In this document: positions 51,429-60,100 of the stretch, piece after piece
How positions within the stretch are numbered: the stretch's first letter is position 1
Layout of the letters: every line of letters begins with the position of its first letter
Source of the DNA: CAMCTV01 sp964420985
GTDB lineage: Bacteria > Bacteroidota > Bacteroidia > Flavobacteriales_D > Sanyastnellaceae
Length of the DNA stretch: 64,000 bases
Assembly: GCA_964420985.1 (NCBI GenBank)
Contig: CAYQUT010000011.1
Coordinates: 19,044-83,043, forward strand
Reading direction: 5' to 3'
Translations under genes and position numbers: made by a program
Notes under the pieces: model-generated
Databases searched by the model: none
Told to the model about the DNA's origin: nothing
What the model saw: only the letters and a program-made list of their open reading frames with translations

Positions 51429-51659
51429 TTACTTAATTTCACAGCCACCACCTAGCAAAAGATAAGAAGCTCCAGCAGCATTACATGCATCTTTTGCATC
51501 TTTCTTCTTGGCTTCAATTGTAGTAGACCAAGAACCTGAGGTGGTAGTTCCATCTCCATTATCAAGATTCCAAGAACACTCGCAAGTGTAAGACTTTTCA
51601 CAAGAAGCGAATGTCATAGCTACCAAAGCGATAGCAGCAATAGTAAATACTTTTTTCAT
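51429..51659 (-). CDS. Cys-rich mini-lipoprotein B (paralogue of A)
   Basis: The 76-residue lipoprotein shares with A the whole signal peptide and lipobox (lipid Cys20) and EK(S/T)YTCEC, then differs: WNLDNGDGTTTSGSWSTTIE, AKKKDAKDACNAAGA and GGGCEIK. Cys26, Cys28, Cys59 and Cys73 keep the same pattern as in A, while the residues between have diverged strongly, unlike the flanking DNA, which is almost unchanged. It has the same promoter and terminator as A. Function unknown. Confidence 0.82.
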   Translation of the reverse strand: MKKVFTIAAIALVAMTFASCEKSYTCECSWNLDNGDGTTTSGSWSTTIEAKKKDAKDACNAAGASYLLLGGGCEIK

Positions 51660-51680
51660 TTTAATTAATTTTTAGTTTTT

Positions 51681-51712
51681 CAAACATATCAGAATCAAAA
51701 GTAAAATCCAAA
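51681..51712 (-). promoter_or_regulatory. Promoter of lipoprotein B
   Basis: The - strand reads TTTG-N20-TATGTTTG, 21 nt before the ATG at 51659, an exact consensus match conserved with the copy at 50956-50987. Confidence 0.75.
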
Positions 51713-51721
51713 CTTTCATCA

Positions 51722-52441
51722 TCATTTTTCCAATAAAAATGGCTGAGTCCAAGTTAAATAACTGTTGTTCAACACCCCTCGTTCCAACTCAACAATAACC
51801 TCTGTTTCATCGCAGTGCACTTCATCCATTTTGAAAACCCACTCCAACAGAACTCTTGAGACCTCAGCAGTTTGATTTCCTCTTATCCAACACTTGCGAT
51901 GCAGTTTCATCCCATTGAGAGCGGCCTGCTCTTCCCACATTTTCATTCGATCCAAAGGTAAGACCACTGCAATCCGGCCATTCTCTCGCTTTAACAAACC
52001 GGTTACTTTTAACCAAAATTTCGACGGTGGTAAAAAACGCTCTTGCCTAGCCATGTTTCGCTCTGGAATGCTGGATGATATTTTGTCTTGATAATAAGGA
52101 GGATTGCAAATGATGGCATCAAACTTTTCAGCTTCATTCCATTCTAAAAAATCACCTAGGGATATTTTTAGTCGCTCAGAAAAAGGAGAATTTTCAAAGT
52201 TGTTTTGAGCCTCATGAAAAGCCTTTGGCTCCAATTCTATGGCTTCAATTTGAGCCGTTGGAAAACGCTGTGCGAGCATCAAGGCCAATATTCCACATCC
52301 CGTCCCAACATCTAAAATCCGATCAGGAATTGTCGCATCAAAAGCCCACGAACCCAACAGCACTGCGTCCGTCCCTACCTTCATTGCCGCATCACGGTGC
52401 CTTAATTTGAATTGTTTAAAAGTGAAAAATTCATCCCTCAT
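51722..52441 (-). CDS. tRNA1(Val) adenine-37 N6-methyltransferase-like (TrmN6/YfiC)
   Basis: The 239-residue protein starts at ATG 52441 (MRDEFFTFKQFKLRHRDAAM). It is a class I SAM methyltransferase with VGTDAVLLGSW, the SAM loop ILDVGTGCGILALMLAQ, and the base-amine motif DAIICNPPYYQDK, followed by LPPSKFWLKVTGLLKRENGR and IAVVLPLDRMKMW. This layout is that of YfiC/TrmN6, which makes m6A37 in tRNA-Val. It overlaps paaY by 11 nt. An earlier start at 52468 is possible. Confidence 0.87.
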   Translation of the reverse strand: MRDEFFTFKQFKLRHRDAAMKVGTDAVLLGSWAFDATIPDRILDVGTGCGILALMLAQRFPTAQIEAIELEPKAFHEAQNNFENSPFSERLKISLGDFLEWNEAEKFDAIICNPPYYQDKISSSIPERNMARQERFLPPSKFWLKVTGLLKRENGRIAVVLPLDRMKMWEEQAALNGMKLHRKCWIRGNQTAEVSRVLLEWVFKMDEVHCDETEVIVELERGVLNNSYLTWTQPFLLEK

Positions 52442-53033
52442 TGGACTTTCTTTCACCCCACGTTTCATAACCTGCGCTTTGGATCTTTCTATCTGATGGA
52501 ATTTCTCGCAATGGCTCACAGGGAATCAGTGAGTCATGCAATTCCTTCGGCAATCGCTGATACCACGCGGTTCCTTCTTGTTTCCATGCCAACATCTCAT
52601 CAGATACATCTTTGACTTTTTTGGCTGGATTGCCCACCATTACACTTCTACTTTCTACTATTGTATTGGCTGGTACAAAGGTCAATGCACCAATGATGCA
52701 TTCATCGCCAATCTCGCAACGATCCATGACCACTGCATTCATCCCCACCAATGTATCTCTTCCTATATTGGCTCCATGAATGATGGCTCCATGCCCTATG
52801 TGCGCTCCCGATTTCAACGTAATTGCGACTCCTGGAAATTGATGTATCGTACAATTCTCTTGCACATTGCAGCCATCTTCAATCACTATCATTCCCCAAT
52901 CCCCTCTGATGGCCGCACCGGGACCTATGTAGACATCTTTTCCAATAATGACGTTACCCGTTACTACTGCTTGTGGATGCACAAAGCTCGATTCATGCAC
53001 TACCGGAATGTATCCGTTAAAGGCGTAAATCAT
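52431..53033 (-). CDS. paaY: PaaY-like gamma-carbonic-anhydrase-fold hexapeptide protein
   Basis: The 200-residue left-handed beta-helix protein matches PaaY along its length: SFVHPQAVVTGNVIIGKDVY, GPGAAIRGDWGMI, NCTIHQFPG, GAHIGHGAIIHGANI (zinc His set), VGMNAVVMDRCEIGDECIIG, VGNPAKKVK and the tail EPLREIPSDRK. PaaY acts as a thioesterase that removes dead-end CoA esters in phenylacetate breakdown. The other paa genes are not here, except the thiolase gene just upstream, which it overlaps by 4 nt. Confidence 0.87.
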   Translation of the reverse strand: MIYAFNGYIPVVHESSFVHPQAVVTGNVIIGKDVYIGPGAAIRGDWGMIVIEDGCNVQENCTIHQFPGVAITLKSGAHIGHGAIIHGANIGRDTLVGMNAVVMDRCEIGDECIIGALTFVPANTIVESRSVMVGNPAKKVKDVSDEMLAWKQEGTAWYQRLPKELHDSLIPCEPLREIPSDRKIQSAGYETWGERKSNEG

Positions 53034-54232
53034 ACTCGCTCAATTACCATCGCATATCCTTGTCCAACACCAATGCACATGGTGCACAAGGCATATTTCT
53101 TTTGTCGCAAATTCAATTCAATGGCTGCGCTATTCACAATGCGCGCACCGCTCATTCCAAGAGGATGACCCAAAGCAATGGCACCACCATTGACATTGAT
53201 TCTTGGATCATTGTCCATTAATCCCAAGGCGCGTGTGCAAGACAATACTTGCGCTGCAAAGGCTTCATTCAACTCAATGATATCCATGTCGTCCAACGTC
53301 AATCCTGCTCTTTGCAATGCCAACTTAGAAGCTTCCACTGGTCCAATGCCCATGATTCTGGGCTCTACTCCGCTGATTCCTGTAGACAATATTTTGGCCA
53401 ATGGTTTGGCGCCCGTCTTTTTTAACCCGTTGTCATTCATGACAAACAAGGCCGCCGCTCCATCATTCAATCCCGATGCGTTTCCAGCTGTAACACTACC
53501 TCCCTTTCTAAATGCTGCTTTCAGTCCACTCAATACCTCTAACGAACTGTTGGACTTGATGAATTCATCTTGAGAAAATATTTTGGGTTCTCCTTTCTTT
53601 TGGGGAATGGAAACGGGAACAATCTCCTTGTCCCATCTTCCTTCTTGCTGTGCACGGGCCGCCTTTTGTTGAGATGCCAATGCAAAAGCATCTTGATCTT
53701 CTCTTGAAATATTGAATTGCTCTGCTAAATTTTCCGCGGTTTCTCCCATGGCTTCCACTCCATAATCCTCTTTCATTTTGGGGTGTACAAAGCGCCATCC
53801 GAAACTGCTGTCAAACATTTGAGCGTCTCTTCCAAAAGCACTGCTTGTTTTCGAAATCACCCAAGGACCTCTTGTCATATGCTCCACTCCTCCGGCCACC
53901 ATGACATCCCCCTCACCGCAATGCACTGCTCTTGCTGCATGTGCAATGGCATTCATTCCTGAAGCACACAAGCGATTGACAGTTTCCCCTGGAACTGTAA
54001 CGGGGTAACCCGCCAACAGCAGAGCCATGCGAGCAACATTACGATTATCTTCTCCTGCCTGGTTGGCGCAACCCATGATCACATCATCAATCATGGATGG
54101 GTCAACGTTGCCATGTTTTTCAACCAGCGCCTTCAATACGTGTGCTGCCAAATCATCCGTTCTCACGGGGGCCAATGTTCCTGCAAAATTTCCTATCGGT
54201 GTGCGGACACCCTCTACGATGTAAGCGTTCAT
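53030..54232 (-). CDS. paaJ: 3-oxoadipyl-CoA/3-oxo-5,6-dehydrosuberyl-CoA thiolase (PaaJ/PcaF-like)
   Basis: The start at 54232 (MNAYIVEGVRTPIGNFAG) gives a 400-residue thiolase. The nucleophile is C89 in ETVNRLCASGMNAIAHAARA; the C-terminal site is GGAIALGHPLGMSGARI and the second Cys is in YALCTMCIGVGQGYAMVIER. GCANQAGEDNRNVARMALLL and FDSSFGWRFVHP closely follow the PaaJ/PcaF branch rather than biosynthetic acetyl-CoA acetyltransferases. With paaY directly behind it, a role in aromatic acid (phenylacetate-type) breakdown is likely; a general beta-oxidation thiolase is the alternative. It is divergent from surE. Confidence 0.88.
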   Translation of the reverse strand: MNAYIVEGVRTPIGNFAGTLAPVRTDDLAAHVLKALVEKHGNVDPSMIDDVIMGCANQAGEDNRNVARMALLLAGYPVTVPGETVNRLCASGMNAIAHAARAVHCGEGDVMVAGGVEHMTRGPWVISKTSSAFGRDAQMFDSSFGWRFVHPKMKEDYGVEAMGETAENLAEQFNISREDQDAFALASQQKAARAQQEGRWDKEIVPVSIPQKKGEPKIFSQDEFIKSNSSLEVLSGLKAAFRKGGSVTAGNASGLNDGAAALFVMNDNGLKKTGAKPLAKILSTGISGVEPRIMGIGPVEASKLALQRAGLTLDDMDIIELNEAFAAQVLSCTRALGLMDNDPRINVNGGAIALGHPLGMSGARIVNSAAIELNLRQKKYALCTMCIGVGQGYAMVIERV

Positions 54233-54273
54233 AATCTCAACTGATTTCCTGCAAAGATGATAGAAATCCTTAT

Positions 54274-54281
54274 TAGTTTTG
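54274..54281 (+). promoter_or_regulatory. -7 box abutting the surE start
   Basis: TAGTTTTG is an exact TAnnTTTG match ending 4 nt before the surE ATG at 54286, in the 53-nt divergent gap. No TTG is seen at -33. Confidence 0.3.
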
Positions 54282-54285
54282 ACAC

Positions 54286-55065
54286 ATGCAGAGAAAAGAT
54301 CGACCATTGATTTTGGTCACCAACGATGATGGAGTCACGGCCAAAGGCATTCATGCCCTGACCCTGGCCATGTCCACTTTAGGGGATGTAGTGGTCGTTG
54401 CGCCAGACAAACCACAAAGCGGAATGGGACATGCCGTAACCATTCACCATCCCATTCGTGTTAATGAGACTGAAGTTCCTTACGCAAAAAAAGCATTTTC
54501 CTGCAGTGGAACACCTGTTGACTGTGTGAAAATTGCCTTGTATACCTTGTTGGATAGGAAACCTGACCTTATTGTGAGCGGTGTGAACCATGGTTCTAAC
54601 TCTTCCATCAATGTCATTTATTCCGGAACAATGTCCGCTGCTGTTGAAGGTGCTGTTGAAGGAATCCCATCCATCGGATTTTCGCTGTTGGATTACAGCC
54701 TAGATGCCGATTTCACTGCCTCTCAAAAAGTGGCCATTCACTTGGCCAAACAAATGTTGGAAGATGAACATCTTCCCGAACACATTTGCCTCAATGTGAA
54801 TATCCCAAAAGGAACCGAAATAAACGGAATAAAAATGTGCCGTCAAGCACATGGCATGTGGATGGAGCAATTCAATGAAAGAATAGATCCCTTCCAAAAA
54901 AAATACTATTGGATGACAGGAGAATTCATGGTCAAGGACAAAGGTGAGGACACCGATGAATTTGCCTTGAAACACAATTACGTTTCTGTCGTGCCGGTGC
55001 AATTCGATCTCACTGCCTACCACGCACTATCGCATTTACAACAATGGAATTTGAATCATGAGTAA
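54286..55065 (+). CDS. surE: 5'/3'-nucleotidase SurE
   Basis: The 259-residue protein has the SurE metal motif ILVTNDDGVTAKGIHAL (N13-D14-D15), VVVAPDKPQSGMGHAVTI, the Cys-Thr region CSGTPVDCVKIAL, and LIVSGVNHGSNSSINVIYSG followed by TMSAAVEGAVEGIPSIGFSL. SurE dephosphorylates nucleoside monophosphates and short polyphosphates in the cytoplasm. Length is standard. Its stop overlaps the next gene start by 8 nt; the run continues to lpxB, a common neighbourhood in Bacteroidota. Confidence 0.96.
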   Translation: MQRKDRPLILVTNDDGVTAKGIHALTLAMSTLGDVVVVAPDKPQSGMGHAVTIHHPIRVNETEVPYAKKAFSCSGTPVDCVKIALYTLLDRKPDLIVSGVNHGSNSSINVIYSGTMSAAVEGAVEGIPSIGFSLLDYSLDADFTASQKVAIHLAKQMLEDEHLPEHICLNVNIPKGTEINGIKMCRQAHGMWMEQFNERIDPFQKKYYWMTGEFMVKDKGEDTDEFALKHNYVSVVPVQFDLTAYHALSHLQQWNLNHE

Positions 55066-55369
55066 TGTTTCTAAAAGCAAGTGGGACACCGTTCCCTTTG
55101 GTATGGCACTGGGTGTTGTTGGCGCTGCCCTTGGTTTTATCCTATTCGGATTGATTTTCACTTTAGGAACTTCAACCAACCTGACCACCTTTTTCAATGA
55201 CCTAGCCTATGGCGTAACAGCCATGTATCAGGACAAAGTGGTTACGGTTTCCATTTTGGTTGACGTAGTATTGTTTTACTACTTCATCAGAAAGGAATGG
55301 TTTCAAATCAGCCGCGGCATATTGTACATCGTCATTTGTAGTGTTCCCGTAGCACTTTATTTTTATTGA
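55058..55369 (+). CDS. Small membrane protein between surE and lpxB
   Basis: The 103-residue protein has three predicted membrane helices (~13-36 MALGVVGAALGFILFGLIF, ~62-78 VSILVDVVLFYYF, ~86-103 ILYIVICSVPVALYFY) and no catalytic motif. I do not recognise a family. It overlaps surE by 8 nt and ends 1 nt before lpxB. Its conserved place would suggest an envelope role. Confidence 0.75.
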   Translation: MSNVSKSKWDTVPFGMALGVVGAALGFILFGLIFTLGTSTNLTTFFNDLAYGVTAMYQDKVVTVSILVDVVLFYYFIRKEWFQISRGILYIVICSVPVALYFY

Positions 55370-55370
55370 A

Positions 55371-56462
55371 ATGAAGATTTTTTTGGTCGCAGGAGAAGCC
55401 TCTGGGGATTTGCATGGCGGACACTTGGCACATGCCTTAAAGACCCAGGACCCTTCGATTGAAATGCAAGGTTGGGGTGGTGAAAAAATGGAAAGTGCTG
55501 GGGTAAAAATTCTCAAGCACTATCGAGAACTGGCCTTCATGGGATTTGTTGAAGTATTGTTCAATTTGCGCACCATCAAAAAAAACTTCACCACCATCAA
55601 GGAGCAGATCACTGCATTTCAACCCGATAAAATTATCTTCATTGATTATCCGGGTTTCAATCTACGTTTAGCACCTTGGGCCAAAGCACAGGGCATCGAA
55701 ACCCATCATTACATCTCCCCCACCATTTGGGCGTGGAAAGAAGGTCGTGTGCATGACATCAAAAAATACATCGATGCCATGTATTGCATTTTGCCTTTTG
55801 AACCTGCAGTTTATGCAAAGCACGATTATACCGCGCATTTCGTCGGGCATCCTTTGTTGGATGACTGGGCGTTGAATCAAAATACAACGATCCCTTCTCT
55901 TGATTTTATTCTACTCGCTCCCGGAAGCAGAAAACAAGAATTAAAAAAAATTCTTCCCGCTTTTGTTGAGGTGGCGAAAAAATTTGAAAATGAGCAATTC
56001 GTGATTGCTGGAGCTCCAGGTTTGAAACAAAGTGATTACGAAAATGCTGCAGGAGAATTCCCTCAAAATATTTCGATCCAATTTGGTCAGACGCCGGAAT
56101 TGATGCGCAATGCCAAAGCAGGGTTAATTGCAAGCGGAACAGCCACACTGGAAGCCGCATTGCGGGGTTGCCCTATTGTTGTGGCCTACAAAGCCAATCC
56201 CATTTCGATTTTTTTAGCCAAAATGCTCGTTAAAATCAAATGGATTTCATTGGTCAATTTGATTCTGAACAAAGAAGAAGTCACAGAATTAATTCAAGAA
56301 AAAATGACCGTTCCAGCGCTAACTTCTGCACTTCAAGAATTGCTCTCCCCTCAAGGCAAAATGAAGGCCCAACAAATTCAAGAAGCGCTATTTCGTCAAT
56401 TGGGAGGTCCCGGGGCCAGTAAAAATGTAGCACAACTCGTCTTGAATCATGGAAAAGTATAG
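55371..56462 (+). CDS. lpxB: Lipid-A-disaccharide synthase
   Basis: The 363-residue GT19 enzyme joins UDP-2,3-diacylglucosamine and lipid X in lipid A synthesis. Signatures are IFLVAGEASGDLHGGHLAHA, ELAFMGFVEVLFNL, IIFIDYPGFNLRLAPWAKA, YISPTIWAWKEGRVHDIKKY, CILPFEPAVYAKH, FVGHPLLDD, LLAPGSRKQELKKILP and GTATLEAALRGCPIVVAYKA. Length fits the family. It overlaps the following response regulator by 14 nt. Confidence 0.96.
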   Translation: MKIFLVAGEASGDLHGGHLAHALKTQDPSIEMQGWGGEKMESAGVKILKHYRELAFMGFVEVLFNLRTIKKNFTTIKEQITAFQPDKIIFIDYPGFNLRLAPWAKAQGIETHHYISPTIWAWKEGRVHDIKKYIDAMYCILPFEPAVYAKHDYTAHFVGHPLLDDWALNQNTTIPSLDFILLAPGSRKQELKKILPAFVEVAKKFENEQFVIAGAPGLKQSDYENAAGEFPQNISIQFGQTPELMRNAKAGLIASGTATLEAALRGCPIVVAYKANPISIFLAKMLVKIKWISLVNLILNKEEVTELIQEKMTVPALTSALQELLSPQGKMKAQQIQEALFRQLGGPGASKNVAQLVLNHGKV

Positions 56463-57147
56463 AATCTTGCTCGTTGAAGATGAAGCTCAGCTCAATCAAC
56501 TGATTCAAATGAATTTGGAAATGGAAAACTATGCCGTTGTATCCTGTAACAACGGAATCACCGCGCTCCAAATCGCACAAGAACAAGCCTTTGATTTGAT
56601 TATATCCGACATCATGCTTCCCGGTATGGATGGCTTGACCTTTTGTGAATCCATTCGTATCCAAGGCAACAAAACCCCACTGATGTTCATCTCTGCCAAG
56701 AGCAGCAGCAAAGAACGCATTGAAGGACTCAAAGTCGGGGCAAATGATTATTTGCCCAAACCCTTTGATTTAGAAGAGTTGCTTTTAAGGACAAAAAATC
56801 TCATCGCGCAAAAGGAGTCTGGAGTTAAACCCCTGGCAGAATCCAGTGAATATGCCTTTCAATCGGGCACCATTAAATTCGATGCTTTTGAAATCATCAA
56901 TCGCAATGGAGAAACGCATCGCTTGTCCAAAAAGGAAATCATGTTACTCAAACTACTTGTCTCAAGAGAGGGCGAAGCCATCAGCAGAGAGGAAATCATG
57001 GATAAAGTATGGGGCTATGACATTTTCACGTCTTCACGCACCATTGACAACTTAATCACCAACTTTAGAAAACACTTTGAAAAGGACAGCAAACACCCGG
57101 AGCACTTCCACAGTGTGAGGGGAATTGGATATAAATTCACAGCATAA
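56449..57147 (+). CDS. OmpR/PhoB-family response regulator without adjacent kinase
   Basis: The 232-residue protein has a receiver (ILLVEDEAQLN, D54 in LIISDIMLPGMDGL, MFISAKSSS, YLPKPFDLEEL) and a C-terminal winged-helix DNA-binding domain (RLSKKEIMLLKLLVSREGEA, VWGYDIFTSSRTIDNLITNF, HSVRGIGYKF). It is a DNA-binding regulator activated by phosphorylation. No histidine kinase gene is beside it. It overlaps lpxB by 14 nt and is followed after 11 nt by the lectin-domain adhesin. Confidence 0.95.
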   Translation: MEKYRILLVEDEAQLNQLIQMNLEMENYAVVSCNNGITALQIAQEQAFDLIISDIMLPGMDGLTFCESIRIQGNKTPLMFISAKSSSKERIEGLKVGANDYLPKPFDLEELLLRTKNLIAQKESGVKPLAESSEYAFQSGTIKFDAFEIINRNGETHRLSKKEIMLLKLLVSREGEAISREEIMDKVWGYDIFTSSRTIDNLITNFRKHFEKDSKHPEHFHSVRGIGYKFTA

Positions 57148-57158
57148 ACCTATACCCT

Positions 57159-60100
57159 ATGCGTCTATTTTTCGTTTTTCTATGCTTGATAACCATACAA
57201 GTAACTCAAGCACAAACCATATTCAACACCTTTGGATCAGCATGCAGCAATTGTGTATTCCCCAACCCATCAGTACCCTCGGGGTGTTACCGGTTGACCA
57301 ATATCCAAACACCAAGTGGCCTCAGTGCTTGCCCCAGCAATCCCAACAACTCGGCTAATAATTTTTGCACCTATGGTCAAATTTGGAGTTCTACCTGTTT
57401 GAACCTCGCAAGACCATTCACATTGAATACCACCATGTACTTTGGCACTGAGGGTACAGGATATTGGGGCCCCGGCGCTGACGGAATGTGTTTTGTCTTA
57501 AAAAACAATTCAACCCCCATCACTACAGCTCAAAATGGCGGCATGTTGGGCTACACAAGCAGCATAACGCCAACACCTAATTCCATGGCTGTAGAGTTTG
57601 ACACCTACTTAAATGGTGGCAACTCCATCCAAAACGACCCAACTGACCCTTCCTCTCCATCAGGTGATCATGTCTCTGTCTTTAGAAATGGTTCTTTGGC
57701 GCATGGCAGTGTTAATGAACTGACTCCTGCTGTATTTGTGGGGCAATTGGAAGATGGTCTTCCACACAACGTTATTTTTTCTTGGGTTCCCAATACGCAA
57801 AACTTTTCTGTTTCTATTGACGGAATTCCAATCATCAATTTAACCGTCAACCTGCAGACAGTTATCAATTCAAACACAGCCTACTTCGGGTGGACCGCTG
57901 CTTCCGGGTGGACGGGGAATGTGCATTGGGTATGTCCCAATTACACTGGAGTAACAACTTTACCGAGTGAAACATTCAGCAATTGTGAAAGTGGAAATGT
58001 TGTCCTGAATGCCAACGAAGTAGGGCCTGGCCCCATCAATTGGACGCCATCCATCGGATTGTCTGCGAGCACAGGAACTACGGTTACTGCGTATCAACCC
58101 GGGAACTTCACTGCCCGATATGTGGACGGTTGTGGGCTGGTTACCGAAAAATTATTTATCGTCAACAATATTCCACCTTCCGTTTTGGCATCTGACACAG
58201 TTGTTTGCGTCGGTGACACTTGGACATTGTCCCCCACCAGCGGAAACTATACCCAATTGGGTTGGGTGAATAACATTAGCCCATTGGATACCATCTGGGC
58301 CAATTCCGTCACCGGCATTGGAGATGCCCAATATCAGGTCATTCCTTATCACTCCAGCTGTCCAAATGCTGGTACTGCCATTACAGTAGAAGCCCATGAA
58401 TTTATCATCACTCCTCTTTTTGCGGGCAATGACACCGCTCAATGTTTGTCTTTCAACTCTAACCAATTCAGTATACCTGCTTCAGCATTTCAATACCCTG
58501 CGGATGCAACAGTCACTTGGTCAACTTCAAATGGAAGCATCGAAAACTATTCACAGGGAAGTGATTTAACAGTAAGTAATAGTGGAGACTATGTTCTTAC
58601 TGCAACATACAGCAATGGATGTTCATTAAGCGATAGCATTACCATCACATTAACCAACAATCCTGAATTCGGAATTATAGGAAATAATTACTTGTGCCAA
58701 GGTGCTACTGATCAATTGTCCATCATCGGCAATTTTGAGAATGTTGTCTGGACCAATACTGCTGGAGATATCCTAGGTAACAACAATGCGATAACCATAT
58801 CAAATGCTGACTCCTATATTGTGGAAGCCATGAGTGACGGTTGCTGGGGCAACGATACCATTACTGTTCAAAGTGTTTTTGCAACCAACCCAAATGCGGG
58901 AGATAACATTCAAGCGTGCAGCAATGACCCGCTAACAATAACAGGAACAGCCAACATGAACTATCAAATTCTTTGGACAACCAGCGACGGAAATATTTTA
59001 GGAAATACCAATTCCTCCACTATCAATGTTGCAACAAGCGGATTGTACATCATGCATGTTGTGGACGAATTTGGTTGCACCGCGCAGGATGATATCGAAG
59101 TAATCATCAATCCCATTCCAACTTTTTCATTGGGAGATGATTTCAGTCTTTGTCCTCAAATGCCCTATACCGTATCCATACCCTCAGGCATAGTATACGA
59201 CCAAGTAACTTGGCAAAACAACACCCATGATCCAAATTTCAGCAGCACATCAGGAAATTCAGGAGTAATAAATCTGACAGCGACCTTAGATTTAGGACAA
59301 TGCAGCTTTACTGATTTATTAAATATCACCATCTATGCACTTCCCAATTGGAGCCTGCCAGTCGACTTTTCCATATGTTACGGCGATGACATAGTCATCA
59401 ACTCTTCTGAAGTCGTTGAATGGCCCGATGGCGTTTTCGACAACAATTATACAGTTCCCAATCCGGAAGTCGGAACTTTGAATTATATCGCAACGCTGCA
59501 CTTTGGTAATGGATGTGAATTAACGGATGATATTTCAGTCACAACAAATGCATTGCCCCAAGTAAATCTTTCCTCTGACGGTCCAATAACATGCAGCCAT
59601 CCTTTATCAACTTTAAATGCTAGTACTGATGCAAACAATTACAATGTTATCTGGAGCAGTGGAGCGCAAGTTTTTCCAACGCCAACGCCCAATCCATTGA
59701 CTTTTTCTACAACAAACTCAGGAACTTTTGTTTTCACTTGTGCTGACAATAATACCAATTGCAGCAATCAAACAGCAATTACGATTGATATCGACACCAT
59801 CTCACCCATCATTGCCTTTGATTCACCCGATACGCTCAGCTGTTGGACTCCCGTCATTGAACTCAATCATTTTATTGTTACCAATACTGATCAATACCAA
59901 TTGAATTGGTCAACGATTGATGGTCAATTTTTACAAGGGACAGAAACAATCGACACGCCTTCCGTCATTACCTCTGGAATGTATTCAGTGAATATTACAA
60001 ATTCTGAAAATGGATGTGAAGACACTTTTCTGACTTCCATTCCGCAAACCATTGACCTAGGATTTGATGCCAATGACATGGAATTCCCCAATGTAATTAC

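Larger units (their letters stand above)
50411..51739. repeat. Tandem duplication: 50411-51014 and 51149-51739
   Basis: Two direct copies about 600 bp long, separated by ~134 bp. The 259-bp block 50411-50669 (5' part of the MauE-Trx gene and the terminator) aligns without indels with 51149-51407 at offset 738. After a diverged stretch coding the C-terminal parts of the two lipoproteins, similarity resumes through signal peptide codons, leader and promoter (50865-51014 with 51590-51739, offset 725). The spacer 51015-51148 has no partner. The order shows a duplication that captured lipoprotein, terminator and the first ~70 codons of mauE. Confidence 0.9.

Noticed and set aside
52536..53168. 210-codon + strand frame across paaY and paaJ
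   Set aside because: It runs antisense to two well supported overlapping genes and its translation shows no domain or signal.
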